From assembly GCF_014282005.1 (NCBI RefSeq), contig NZ_JACFTD010000018.1:1-64000 (forward strand): DNA of 64,000 bases, read 5' to 3'. The notes below the pieces were generated by a model. That model searched no databases. It had not been told where the DNA came from and saw only the letters and a list, made by a program, of their open reading frames with translations. The translations under genes and the position numbers were made by a program. Positions 8,807 to 16,899 of the stretch are shown here, in pieces (within the stretch, counting starts at the first letter, position 1; each line of letters opens with the position of its first letter). Origin of the DNA: Sporosarcina sp. BP05 (GTDB lineage Bacteria > Bacillota > Bacilli > Bacillales_A > Planococcaceae).

Positions 8807-9643
8807 TTAATAAGGAAGTCTACTATTTGTCTTTGATAATTGTCTATTTCCAACCAATCGGTAATAAAAATAACCTAAAATATTTAATGTAGCAAATACA
8901 ATAATCCATCCAACATTTAATCGTCTATGATGATAAGCGTTAATAGTTGCCCATATAGTAAACAATGTCCAATAAACACCGATACCTACTAAAAGAAAAA
9001 TAATAGCCGCTCCTTCATAACTTTCTGATTCAATATTGACATGCCAGGTATTGTTACTTTCGCTATATCCATTGATAATTGGGAACCCCGTACTATTCCA
9101 AACGTTGAGTAAGAATTCTTCTCGATAACTATATATTGGTTCAACGTATGCATTAGTAGAAATTAGTTTTTCATGATCATATATGCTAATTCCAATAATT
9201 CTTCCACTACTTTGTACAATTTCCTGAATATCAGTTTCAAGTTTTGATGGTATTCGTTCATTATCGCCTAATTTCTTAAGAATTTGAGAAGCTATCTGAT
9301 TACTTTGATCCAATTTACTTTTTTCGATAGGCTTTACAATACTAAAAATGAGAATGGAAATTAAAAGACTTGCAATCGCTGTATAAAGCACCCATTTCGC
9401 AAATGTTTTTTGTGCTTTAGATAATTGTCCTACAACCGAACGCATTTCTTTTTCTCCGCCAAATCTTCCAATTGCAATTTCGATTGCTTCTTGTTCAGAC
9501 TTTCCTTCTTTTTTCAATTCGTGAACTGCCTCTAGTAAATGGCTTTTCATTTCTGCTTTTAATTCATTTAATTCTTGTATTTCTTTTTTATTTCCTCCGA
9601 CATTTTGATAAACCGAATCAACAAATGCTTCAATTTGCTTCAT
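8807..9643 (-). CDS. HAAS/permease-prefix-type signalling membrane protein
   Basis: The protein has about 278 residues. The N-terminal helical domain (QIEAFVDSVYQNVGG...MKSHLLEAVHELKKEGKS) is followed by a TM helix at about 95-115, an extracellular loop, and two or three TM helices near the C-terminus. ATG at 9643 is the best start, placed after GGAGGGTGG. It overlaps the padR stop by 14 bases, which implies translational coupling. Such pairs usually work with PadR regulators in envelope-stress or transport control. The substrate or signal is unknown. Confidence 0.78.
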   Translation of the reverse strand: MKQIEAFVDSVYQNVGGNKKEIQELNELKAEMKSHLLEAVHELKKEGKSEQEAIEIAIGRFGGEKEMRSVVGQLSKAQKTFAKWVLYTAIASLLISILIFSIVKPIEKSKLDQSNQIASQILKKLGDNERIPSKLETDIQEIVQSSGRIIGISIYDHEKLISTNAYVEPIYSYREEFLLNVWNSTGFPIINGYSESNNTWHVNIESESYEGAAIIFLLVGIGVYWTLFTIWATINAYHHRRLNVGWIIVFATLNILGYFYYRLVGNRQLSKTNSRLPY

Positions 9644-9980
9644 TTTTTTTTCCACCCTCCAAAAACGAATCCATCAATTTTTTTACAAATTCCCACTCCT
9701 TACGTTTTTCTTCAAATGCTTCTTCACCAAGTGGTGTGAGTTTATAATATTTTCTTCTTCCTCCTGGTCCTTGTTCATCACCCCAGTAGGATTCAATCCA
9801 TTCATTTTTCTCTAATCTCTTTAAAGATAAATACAGGGTACCTTCTTTTAGTTCAAACTTTTCATTGCTTCTTTCTCGCACTAATTTAGCTAGCTCATAG
9901 CCATACATATCTCTTGTATGTACAAGAGATAGAATTAACGTATCAATATGACCTTTTAAAACTTCTTTATTCACTTCCAA
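9630..9980 (-). CDS. PadR-family transcriptional regulator
   Basis: The 116-residue winged-helix regulator carries the family pattern LILSLVHTRDMYGYELAK, then EGTLYLSLKRLEKNEWIES, then the wing GPGGRRKYYKLTPLG and a C-terminal dimerisation helix. The start is TTG after AGGAGGTGG. It is first in an operon with the membrane protein at 8807-9643 and probably represses its own promoter. Confidence 0.9.
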   Translation of the reverse strand: MEVNKEVLKGHIDTLILSLVHTRDMYGYELAKLVRERSNEKFELKEGTLYLSLKRLEKNEWIESYWGDEQGPGGRRKYYKLTPLGEEAFEEKRKEWEFVKKLMDSFLEGGKKNEAN

Positions 9981-10001
9981 ATTTGACCACCTCCTAAATT
10001 A

Positions 10002-10030
10002 GTTATAATACAGATTACTATATAATGCAA
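10002..10030 (-). promoter_or_regulatory. promoter of the padR operon
   Basis: On the minus strand, TTGCAT (10025-10030) and TATAAC (10002-10007) are separated by 17 bases and lie just upstream of the padR ribosome site. The AT-rich spacer is the likely PadR operator. Confidence 0.6.
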
Positions 10031-10400
10031 GGTATTCATTCAAAAAAATAAGTTCTTGTTCAACTAAATGGCCCGTTTGCTGAACAATCAAAAAAAATCT
10101 TCGTCAACTTTATTATAGCTTAATCTAATAGAAGTTGTCGTTTGTTCCAAAACTCGTCCTTTTCTGAACACGCACAGATTCCCGTTGAAATGAATGCTTT
10201 TTATGGCTATAGACGTTACAAAACCCTGTTCATTATTCTACGTTCAATAACCTAATAAAATCTATCTTATGTTGCAATGCAGAAACCCAGCTAATCTTCT
10301 CATGTGAAGGTGGCCGGGTTTTTAAAGTTTGAAGTGCAAAATAACACTTAAAGCAAGCGCAAATTGAATTCCAAAGTGACAGTTTATAGCCGCTGCTTAT
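10031..10400. other. intergenic junction between host-type and plasmid-type DNA
   Basis: No gene is seen. It contains a D1 repeat copy (10052-10090), a GC-containing hairpin AAACCCAGC/GCCGGGTTT with a T run (10288-10324), and an inverted D2 repeat (10331-10380). To the right, plasmid-type genes begin. Confidence 0.5.
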
Positions 10401-10475
10401 AATGACAACAGAGTATACTCTGTTGTCATTATGGTAAATCGTGGTATGATAGGGATATAAAAGTGACAACAGAGT
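10401..10475 (+). promoter_or_regulatory. resolvase res/operator site with promoter
   Basis: 10401-10430 is a perfect 30-bp palindrome whose half is AATGACAACAGAGTA. A further half-site TGACAACAGAG follows at 10464-10474. TTGTCA (10423-10428) and TATGAT (10445-10450), 16 bases apart, form a promoter whose -35 lies in the palindrome. The layout suggests a serine-resolvase recombination site that also autoregulates the downstream recombinase. Confidence 0.7.
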
Positions 10476-10497
10476 TGCGCACTAAAGGAGGCAATTT

Positions 10498-10548
10498 GTG
10501 ATAAATACTACTGAACAAAAAATAAATAGATTTTTAGGAAGTGCATAA
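10498..10548 (+). CDS. 16-codon leader peptide
   Basis: GTG follows the strong site AAAGGAGG by 6 bases and opens a 16-residue frame (MINTTEQKINRFLGSA) that ends 4 bases before the resolvase ATG. It may couple translation to the recombinase. It is too short to judge by composition. Confidence 0.4.
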   Translation: MINTTEQKINRFLGSA

Positions 10549-10552
10549 AGAT

Positions 10553-11158
10553 ATGGCAAAAGTAGGTTATGCGAGAGTAAGCACCAAAGACCAAAATTTA
10601 GACCGTCAATTGGAATCTTTAAAAGACGTTTCAAAAATATTTGCCGATAAATTAAGTGGACAATCAACCGAACGACCACAATTAAAAGCCATGCTTGAAT
10701 ATATCCGTGAGGGTGACATTGTTGTCGTTACAGAGCTTGACCGTTTAGGGCGAATCAACATAGATATAACTGATATTATGAACGCCATTCAAGAGAAGGG
10801 AGCGACACTAGAAGTCCTTAATCTTCCTTCTTTGAAGGGTATCCAGGACGTTAATTTAAGGCGATTAATCAATACTCTAATGATTGAGATATATAAATAT
10901 CAGGCCGAGAGTGACCGACAGCGTATTAAAGAACTACAAGCCCAGGGCATTGCTATCGCTAAAAAGAAGGGCAAGTTTAAAGGTGGGAAACTGAAATATA
11001 AAGAAAATGATCCTAAGCTGCTGTACGCTTTCAAGTTATATCTTGAAGGAGAAACCGAAAAGGATATTGAACGAATTACTGGTATTAACCGAAGAACTTT
11101 CAGAAGGTACAGAGAAAAATATGAAATATATACAGATGAAGATAAAAATAAAAAGTGA
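10553..11158 (+). CDS. serine recombinase / resolvase
   Basis: The 201-residue small serine recombinase begins KVGYARVSTKDQNLDRQ with the nucleophilic serine of the VST motif at about residue 9. The catalytic domain contains VVVTELDRLGR at about 60, a long E helix, and a C-terminal helix-turn-helix (about 165-195, ERITGINRRTFRRYREK). It should resolve plasmid multimers or cointegrates at the palindromic site upstream. It is first in a rightward run with topB. Confidence 0.92.
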   Translation: MAKVGYARVSTKDQNLDRQLESLKDVSKIFADKLSGQSTERPQLKAMLEYIREGDIVVVTELDRLGRINIDITDIMNAIQEKGATLEVLNLPSLKGIQDVNLRRLINTLMIEIYKYQAESDRQRIKELQAQGIAIAKKKGKFKGGKLKYKENDPKLLYAFKLYLEGETEKDIERITGINRRTFRRYREKYEIYTDEDKNKK

Positions 11159-11168
11159 GGTTGAAACT

Positions 11169-11663
11169 ATGCAAGAAAACTTACATGTTGAATTAACTCA
11201 TGTTGATCCAATTAATTTTAACAACGTACCACACATGCACAATTTCATGAATTATTTATTTAGAACGGGTCAGAATCAAAAATGGACGAACGAATTAACC
11301 AAAAATAACTTGTTATTCAAATACGAAAACGATGTATTAGTTTCATTTGAATTTGATGAAGACTTCACAGCTAGAGAAAATCTAAAAAATGAAGTGTATT
11401 CAGTTCTCATGCCTTTAGTGAGAAATAATTCTGAACGTGAATTATTAAATGACATTGTTTATTTAAATGCTATTAATTTAGAATCAAAAAAAGAAATCAA
11501 TGGAGAACTATCTCAAAAAGATTTGAAGGAAATATTAAAAGAAATCGTTATTGTTTCTAACAAACAAAAAGATGAAGTTTTTTTCGTTGCACATTTAGAT
11601 CAGGTAGATAGTTATTTTCATATTCATTCTGTATTTCTAGAAAAAGAAAAAGGTGGATGGTAA
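11169..11663 (+). CDS. hypothetical protein between resolvase and topB
   Basis: The protein has 164 residues from the ATG at 11169. The open frame extends upstream only through overlap with the resolvase. It is acidic, with no signal peptide or TM segment and no domain I recognise. The start lies 10 bases after the resolvase stop and it ends 3 bases before topB, so the three form an operon. Confidence 0.7.
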   Translation: MQENLHVELTHVDPINFNNVPHMHNFMNYLFRTGQNQKWTNELTKNNLLFKYENDVLVSFEFDEDFTARENLKNEVYSVLMPLVRNNSERELLNDIVYLNAINLESKKEINGELSQKDLKEILKEIVIVSNKQKDEVFFVAHLDQVDSYFHIHSVFLEKEKGGW

Positions 11664-11666
11664 TAT

Positions 11667-13844
11667 ATGGAAACGGTTGTCCTGGCAGAGAAGCCATCAC
11701 AAGCCCTAGCCTACGCTAGGGCATTCCAAAAAATGGAGAAGAAAGATGGATATTTTATAGTGAAAGATAGTATTTTACCCAATGGAGAAGCTTACATTAC
11801 TTACGGTTTTGGACACTTAGTTGAACTAGCCCCACCAGGTCACTACGATAAAAAGTGGGAGAAATGGAGCTTGGAAAACCTACCGATTTCCCCTACAAAA
11901 TTCGACTATTTAATTTCAGATGATAGAAAAAAGCAATTTAATATAGTTGAAGGATTACTGAATAAATGCCAAAAAACAGGTTCTAAAAAGTGTAAAAAAC
12001 TGGTAATTATCGGGACGGATATTGACAGAGAAGGAGAAAATATTGCTTGGAGCATTATTAATAAAGCGAATGCCCACACAGAAGATAAGACTTTTAAAAG
12101 GCTATGGATTAACAGCCTGGAAAAAGAAGCAATTCGAGAAGGTTTTCAGAATTTAAGAAACGGTGAGGATTATCTACCTTTTTATTATGAAGCGAAAGCA
12201 AGACAAATCAGCGATTGGTTGATAGGTATGAACGGATCAGTCCTGTTTTCACTGCATTTAGAGAGGTTAGGAATTACTGGAAACGGTGCCTACTCCATCG
12301 GACGTGTTCAGACACCAAGTTTATACATGATTTATAAGCGCCAAAATGAAATTGAGAACTTTAAAAAAGAACCTTACTTTGAATTAGAAGCCAATATAAA
12401 AGCAGAAAAAGGATCATTTAAAGCCACGTTAAGCCCATCACAACGCTTCAATACTAAAGATGAAGTAAAAGCCTTTTCACAAGAGAAAAACGCAACAGAA
12501 GGTACACAAAGCAGTATTATTGCAAACGTTGAGAAGAAAGAGAAAAAAACAAGCAGCCCTTTACTTTATTCTCTAAGCAACTTACAAAGTAAAATAAATC
12601 AGCAGTTTAAGGCGAGTGCCACCGACACACTAAAAGCAGTGCAAGGATTGTACGAAGCTAAGTTATTAACTTACCCTCGAACTGATACAACGCATATTAC
12701 TGAAGCTGAATTTAATTACCTTAAAAATAATTTGGATTCTTATAAATCATTTTTAGGAATTGAAATTGAATCAACACAATTAGAACCAAGAAAACGATTT
12801 GTTGACAATAAAAAAGTTGTTGAACACCACGCAATTGTACTTACAAGACAAGTACCGAGCAAAGCCAATTTTGACAAATTGCCTGACTTACAACAAAAAA
12901 TCTATTTATTAGTTGCAAAAACAACTGTAGCCATGTTCCTTCCTGATTATAAATTTGAAGAAACGATAATCGAAACTCAAACGGGGGATCTTCTTTTCCA
13001 AACAAAAGGACAAGTGCCGTTGGAAATCGGCTGGAAACAATTGTTTTCTAAAAGTGAAGAAAAAGAGGAAAAAGATACGGTTTTACCAAGTGTAAACAAA
13101 GGCGAAGTAGTAGAAGCTACTATTTCTTTAGCAGAAAAAGAAACGCAACCACCCAAGCCATATACCGAGGGTACGCTCATTACAGCCATGAAAACAGCTG
13201 GTAAAACAGTAGACGATGAACAGGCCCAGGAATTATTGAAAGAGATTGAGGGCATAGGTACTGAAGCCACAAGAGCCAATGTAATCGAAACGCTTAAAAA
13301 TAGAAAATATATGATTACGGATAAAAACAACTTAGTGGTAACTGAAAAAGGAAAGATTCTATGTAAAGCCGTTGAAGGTGAGCCACTTCTAACAAGTGCC
13401 GAAATGACAGCAAAGTGGGAAACCTATTTAAAGAAAATAGGGAGAAAAGAAGGTAGCGCTGAAAAGTTCTTGGAAAATATTCAAAAGTTTATTCTTCATT
13501 TAATTGAAAAAGCGCCCGTTCACATTGCTGGATTAGATACCAGCAGCTATGAAAAACAAAAAGTAAAAGAAGAAGAAAAAGATATTGTCGGTAAATGCCC
13601 GAAGTGTGAAGGTAACATTACGGCAAAGAAATCATTTTACGGTTGCACTAATTATCCTAACTGTAAATTTACACTGTCGGATAATTTCAGGAAGAAAAAA
13701 TTAACCAAAACAAATGTAAAAGACTTACTTCAGAGAAAAGAAACATTAGTAAAAAACATTAAAAAAGCAGATAAAACCACCTATAACGCAAATATCAAAG
13801 TAAATGAAAAAGGATATATTGATCTTGTTTCATTTGCCAAATGA
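11667..13844 (+). CDS. topB: DNA topoisomerase III (type IA)
   Basis: The 725-residue enzyme has an N-terminal Toprim domain (VVLAEKPSQA at residue 4; acidic motif GTDIDREGENI at about 113). The catalytic tyrosine lies in LLTYPRTDTTHIT at about residue 333. A single C4 zinc ribbon (CPKCEG...YGCTNYPNC, about 645-668) is followed by a basic C-terminal tail. Plasmid TopB enzymes unlink replication and transfer intermediates by passing single strands. The length and all motifs are complete. Confidence 0.96.
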   Translation: METVVLAEKPSQALAYARAFQKMEKKDGYFIVKDSILPNGEAYITYGFGHLVELAPPGHYDKKWEKWSLENLPISPTKFDYLISDDRKKQFNIVEGLLNKCQKTGSKKCKKLVIIGTDIDREGENIAWSIINKANAHTEDKTFKRLWINSLEKEAIREGFQNLRNGEDYLPFYYEAKARQISDWLIGMNGSVLFSLHLERLGITGNGAYSIGRVQTPSLYMIYKRQNEIENFKKEPYFELEANIKAEKGSFKATLSPSQRFNTKDEVKAFSQEKNATEGTQSSIIANVEKKEKKTSSPLLYSLSNLQSKINQQFKASATDTLKAVQGLYEAKLLTYPRTDTTHITEAEFNYLKNNLDSYKSFLGIEIESTQLEPRKRFVDNKKVVEHHAIVLTRQVPSKANFDKLPDLQQKIYLLVAKTTVAMFLPDYKFEETIIETQTGDLLFQTKGQVPLEIGWKQLFSKSEEKEEKDTVLPSVNKGEVVEATISLAEKETQPPKPYTEGTLITAMKTAGKTVDDEQAQELLKEIEGIGTEATRANVIETLKNRKYMITDKNNLVVTEKGKILCKAVEGEPLLTSAEMTAKWETYLKKIGRKEGSAEKFLENIQKFILHLIEKAPVHIAGLDTSSYEKQKVKEEEKDIVGKCPKCEGNITAKKSFYGCTNYPNCKFTLSDNFRKKKLTKTNVKDLLQRKETLVKNIKKADKTTYNANIKVNEKGYIDLVSFAK

Positions 13845-13858
13845 ATAATCAAGAATCC

Positions 13859-13905
13859 AAGTATACTTGCAAGTATACTTGCAAGTGCGTTATGTTATAA
13901 TTAGA
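13859..13905 (+). promoter_or_regulatory. ACTTGCAAGT operator 1 with promoter
   Basis: The tandem site AAGTATACTTGCAAGT plus ATACTTGCAAGTG overlaps a promoter: TTGCAA, 18 bases, TATGTT, or a nearby TATAAT. The same palindromic core occurs at 16419, 18948, 45347 and 55038. It heads the small-gene cluster at 13952-15085. Confidence 0.7.
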
Positions 13906-13951
13906 GTATGAGGAAACATTCAACGAAATAAAAACTAAGGGGTCGATAGAA

Positions 13952-14131
13952 ATGGAAGATTATAAAAAATTAGAGGGTAAAACTATTTCGAAGATAGAGG
14001 TCAAAAAAGATCGAACTATTGACATTCATTTTACAGATGGAAGCGCAGTGTATTTAGACGTTGAATTAGAAGGTGGCGCAATACTCACTGACGGATATTT
14101 TCCTGCTATTAAAAAATTGTCAATAAAATAA
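13952..14131 (+). CDS. small acidic protein
   Basis: The 59-residue protein (MEDYKKLEGKTISKIEVKKD...) has alternating strands and looks like a small beta-rich domain. The start lies 13 bases after AAGGGG. It is first in the cluster behind operator 1. I recognise no function. Confidence 0.6.
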   Translation: MEDYKKLEGKTISKIEVKKDRTIDIHFTDGSAVYLDVELEGGAILTDGYFPAIKKLSIK

Positions 14132-14167
14132 TGGTTTTAAAGGACAATGTATAAAGGGGGTAGAAGT

Positions 14168-14269
14168 ATGGTATTAAGAAATAGTGAAAAAGGAGTCTTC
14201 TACGGTTTTCGAAGCTTCCCACAATGCAGAAATCGAAAGGAGAACAGATATGAAGTTGACCGATATTGA
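14168..14269 (+). CDS. 33-residue ORF
   Basis: ATG follows AAAGGGGGTAGAAGT, a strong ribosome site. The frame encodes 33 residues, rich in Arg, and overlaps the next gene's start. It may be a leader that couples translation of the 14250 gene, or a small protein. Confidence 0.35.
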   Translation: MVLRNSEKGVFYGFRSFPQCRNRKENRYEVDRY

Positions 14270-14447
14270 ATTAGCTTCACTTATTGACGCTTTACTTTAT
14301 GTAGAAGGTGAAAGGGGTTCAACAAGTAGTGAAGTTGATTTAGTGAGTAGGTTTTGTGATGAATTGCGTGAACGTGGATATTCTTGGAACTCTAATGACA
14401 GGGGTCTTATGCTAAATGTAGTTATTGACCAACTACATAAACCGTGA
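14250..14447 (+). CDS. small hypothetical protein
   Basis: The protein has 65 residues from the ATG preceded by AAAGGAG. It is helical and acidic (MKLTDIELASLIDALLYVEG...), with no known family. It is part of the small-gene run between topB and element A1. The next gene starts 15 bases downstream. Confidence 0.6.
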   Translation: MKLTDIELASLIDALLYVEGERGSTSSEVDLVSRFCDELRERGYSWNSNDRGLMLNVVIDQLHKP

Positions 14448-14462
14448 AGGAGCGAATAGATA

Positions 14463-14891
14463 ATGACAGAAATATATTTTATAAACAAACAGCATGAAAT
14501 TAACTTTAAACGGGTGCTAATGAAATGGAATTTAGCGAAGGTTAGTACTGAATATAGTTCAGCTTGCTATATCCTTTCTGTGCCGATGATTTTCGAAAAA
14601 GTTGAAAACCACATCGCAGAATTTGAAAACCCCATTTCATGGATTTATCTATATGAATGGCAGCACACTTTATCAAAAATGGCAGAATACCAGGACGACA
14701 AAGAAGATGAATTGGAAGAAGTCCAATATGATTTAACTCACTCAATGATTCAACTTGGACGATTCTCATTAAACATGTGGAACGGCTACGAGCATTTTAA
14801 CCTACTAGACTGTATAGCTAGGTTAGATGAACAATACTACAATGTATTAAAATGCGCTATGGATGTACGGATGGGCAAAGTTGCTTACTAA
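14463..14891 (+). CDS. hypothetical protein
   Basis: The 142-residue soluble, mostly helical protein is rich in Glu, Tyr and Trp. No recognised family. Its ATG follows AAGGAGCG by 6 bases. It is fourth in the rightward cluster behind operator 1; such clusters in conjugative plasmids often carry accessory functions for establishment. Confidence 0.65.
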   Translation: MTEIYFINKQHEINFKRVLMKWNLAKVSTEYSSACYILSVPMIFEKVENHIAEFENPISWIYLYEWQHTLSKMAEYQDDKEDELEEVQYDLTHSMIQLGRFSLNMWNGYEHFNLLDCIARLDEQYYNVLKCAMDVRMGKVAY

Positions 14892-14938
14892 TGCACTGTT
14901 CGAACTTAAAGCGATAAAAGGAAATGGTGGGGTCTTCT

Positions 14939-15085
14939 ATGATAATTAGGTTTGAAGATTCATATGAAAAATGCGCTGATTGCGGTTTTTTTGAAGATGG
15001 TGGAAACTTTAAGAATGGTAAATATTATTGTCATGATTGCATTGATAAACCAAATAATAAAGTAGATAAAACCGATCAGGAGTAG
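14939..15085 (+). CDS. small zinc-ribbon protein
   Basis: The 48-residue protein has two CxxC knuckles, CADC at residues 12-15 and CHDC at 34-37, separated by a Gly/Asn-rich hairpin. It is a typical tiny zinc ribbon. The frame runs into the terminator that starts element A1, so the gene and element are adjoined. Function unknown. Confidence 0.6.
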   Translation: MIIRFEDSYEKCADCGFFEDGGNFKNGKYYCHDCIDKPNNKVDKTDQE

Positions 15086-15106
15086 TATTATTCTGTCGGT
15101 TTTTTC
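15068..15106 (+). terminator. terminator heading element A1
   Basis: AAACCGA pairs with TCGGTTT and a T run follows. It overlaps the stop of the zinc-ribbon gene. An equivalent terminator (CCGAC/GTCGG) starts element A2 at 52445-52473. Confidence 0.75.
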
Positions 15107-15545
15107 TTTTTGCTTCAAGATGGTTTTTCTCTTGTTTTTTGTTGAAAATCAACTCTGTACGGGCTGTTTTAAGGTTCTTATAAACTAGTTCAGGCACAAT
15201 CCCCCGTTAATCTTCTTTTTATCCCCTTTAAGGATCTAAGTTCCAGTAACTTTTAAAAATTTAAGGTCAACTTCAGACGCTGGGGTTGCCAAAGGTCTAC
15301 TAAGAGGTTGTAAGTGAGAAAAGCGCTCACTAACAATCTCTAAGTATCTCGCTTGTATCTAAAAAGCCCGATAACAACAAGTCGTAAAAGATGGCCACTT
15401 TCAAAGTACGTGAAAGTAGCCATCTTATAACGATTTGTAAGTTCCTGTCCTTTTCTTAACGCTCCAACGACAACGAAGATCAAGAGAATAAATTCAAGTG
15501 CCTAAATTCCAGACCTATTCCCCCTCGTCTACTGGTAGCCCCCTT

Positions 15546-15726
15546 TTGTTATGGTTCATTTTTAGTGTACTAAGCCGTTTGCTTAAATGTGATTATAGCC
15601 TGGCTTCGTAAAAATAAAAGGGTAAATGCTTACTCCTTACAGTCGCCCTTTCATTTTTACGAAGCCAGGCTAAGCCCTAATCACAGCAAACGACTAAGTA
15701 CACTGAAAAAAATGAACCATAAACAA
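15546..15726 (+). ncRNA. long hairpin of element A1
   Basis: The arms are about 75 nt each. They begin TTGTTATGGTTCATTTTTAG and end AATGAACCATAAACAA. The inner part CCTGGCTTCGTAAAAAT pairs perfectly with ATTTTTACGAAGCCAGG around a ~21-nt loop. It could fold as ssDNA, RNA or a cruciform. Whether it is transcribed is not known. Confidence 0.7.
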
Positions 15727-15871
15727 CAAAAGGTGAGGATCAGTATGCCGAGTGTGAATATGGAATTTAGTAAACCTTCCAGCACCACCTAAGTTCCTAA
15801 AAAAAATGAGTTGGAAAAGATAAAACCGAAAAAAGAAAATAATTGATTTCAAAAAGAAGGGGAAGATAAAA

Positions 15872-16105
15872 ATGAAAAAATATCTTTATACATTACTAGA
15901 GGAAAAAGAAATAGAGCTAGATGATACTTTCGACATTACAGCAAAAGGGAACCTTCATATTTTCGAGTATGGGGCAATCATTGAAGCAATTTTATCTACC
16001 ACAGAAGAAGAACAGCAAGCCATAAGAAAGATGTTAGTCCAAATAGATTTTGCAAACGGAAGCATAAAAAAATACTTGCAACATTTAGCCCAGGCACTCA
16101 TTTAA
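15872..16105 (+). CDS. small hypothetical protein
   Basis: The 77-residue acidic, helical protein starts at ATG after GAAGGGGAAGAT. It is the first gene after element A1. No recognised family. The 16126 gene follows 20 bases downstream with a near-identical ribosome-site region, suggesting a common transcript. Confidence 0.6.
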   Translation: MKKYLYTLLEEKEIELDDTFDITAKGNLHIFEYGAIIEAILSTTEEEQQAIRKMLVQIDFANGSIKKYLQHLAQALI

Positions 16106-16125
16106 AAAAGAAGGGAAAGATAAAA

Positions 16126-16398
16126 ATGACTATATTAAAAAGCAGCGAACACATAAATGTTAACCAGGAGAACGAAAAAATTAATTTAGATAGGTATAAT
16201 TTTGTTACTAGCTCACCATTAGTAACTAAAGAGATTTCAGTTGTTGTAGACTTCTTAACAGACGAAATTACAGGTGATACAATCGCATATGGCTCATGGT
16301 ACGACATTGAAGCGGACGAGTGTATAGAACTATTAGAGAAGCTTGAACCCTGGGAAATCAAGCGAGACTTCACAAGTATCCTCGAAAAATACAAGTAA
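16126..16398 (+). CDS. small hypothetical protein
   Basis: The 90-residue acidic protein has predicted strands then helices and no known domain. The ribosome site AAGGGAAAG precedes ATG. It ends before operator 2. Confidence 0.6.
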   Translation: MTILKSSEHINVNQENEKINLDRYNFVTSSPLVTKEISVVVDFLTDEITGDTIAYGSWYDIEADECIELLEKLEPWEIKRDFTSILEKYK

Positions 16399-16418
16399 CA
16401 ATTTAATAAAAAACATAA

Positions 16419-16454
16419 ACACACTTGCAAGTGCACTTGTAAGTGTGTTATAAT
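16419..16454 (+). promoter_or_regulatory. ACTTGCAAGT operator 2 and promoter of ssb operon
   Basis: CACACTTGCAAGTGCACTTG then TAAGTGTG contains two adjacent palindromic units. TTGCAA (16425-16430) and TATAAT (16449-16454), 18 bases apart, make a strong promoter embedded in the operator. Repressor binding would block RNA polymerase. It drives ssb, primase, parA and the RHH gene. Confidence 0.75.
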
Positions 16455-16521
16455 TATATATAAGATGTAACAAGGAAGATTATCCATTAAAAATATCGCA
16501 CAATATAAAGGAGTTGTTCGC

Positions 16522-16884
16522 ATGTTTTTACAATCTGATAACTTATTTACAGCAAGAGGAAGACTTGCAAAAAATCCTGTAATCAATATATCGGATTCAG
16601 GAAACGTTGTAACTACTATCACGCTGGCACAGAAAACGCCTTTTAAAACTGAAAAAAACGAATATAAAACAGTCTTTATCGAGTATGTTGCAGTGGACAC
16701 AAAAAATAGCAGCACCGCAACACGATTAGCCGAGTTTAATACAAAGGGATCGCTGGTGACGTTAGAGGGTTATCACGATAGCTTCAGCAAAAAAGGCGAA
16801 TATGTTCAGGTTAACCGCATATCCGCATTTAGAAATGAAGAAGGTAAAGAAAAAACGGAGCAAAGACGTAACGAACAAAAATAG
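16522..16884 (+). CDS. ssb: single-stranded DNA-binding protein
   Basis: The 120-residue OB-fold protein contains NLFTARGRLAKNPVI and VFIEYVAVDTKNSSTATRLAEF, then GSLVTLEGYHDSFSKKGEYVQVNRI. These are diagnostic of plasmid/phage SSB. It lacks the long acidic tail of chromosomal SSB and ends in a basic/Gln-rich run, so recruitment of host partners may differ. It would coat the transferred strand during conjugation. Confidence 0.88.
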   Translation: MFLQSDNLFTARGRLAKNPVINISDSGNVVTTITLAQKTPFKTEKNEYKTVFIEYVAVDTKNSSTATRLAEFNTKGSLVTLEGYHDSFSKKGEYVQVNRISAFRNEEGKEKTEQRRNEQK

Positions 16885-16899
16885 AAGGAGTGTTGCTAA

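Larger units (their letters stand above)
15068..15819 (+). repeat. structured element A, copy 1
   Basis: This ~750-base, apparently non-coding element matches 52441-53160 along its length. It holds a chain of stems. CTAAGAGGTTGT...GTGAG pairs with CTCACTAACA...CTAAG near 15300. AAGATGGCCACTTTCA pairs with TGAAAGTAGCCATCTT (15389-15427). A very long hairpin spans 15546-15726. The copies differ by compensatory changes that keep pairing. A 15-codon ORF (MPSVNMEFSKPSSTT, 15745-15792) follows the long hairpin, but its C-terminus is not conserved in copy 2. It is upstream of the ssb/primase/parA run. Confidence 0.85.

Noticed and set aside
15589..15792. 67-codon open frame across the long hairpin of element A1
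   Set aside because: It has no ribosome site, crosses the hairpin loop, and its frame is not kept in copy A2.
16098..16715. 205-codon minus-strand frame
   Set aside because: It lies antisense to two small genes, the promoter and ssb; no ribosome site and a biased hydrophobic composition typical of antisense frames.
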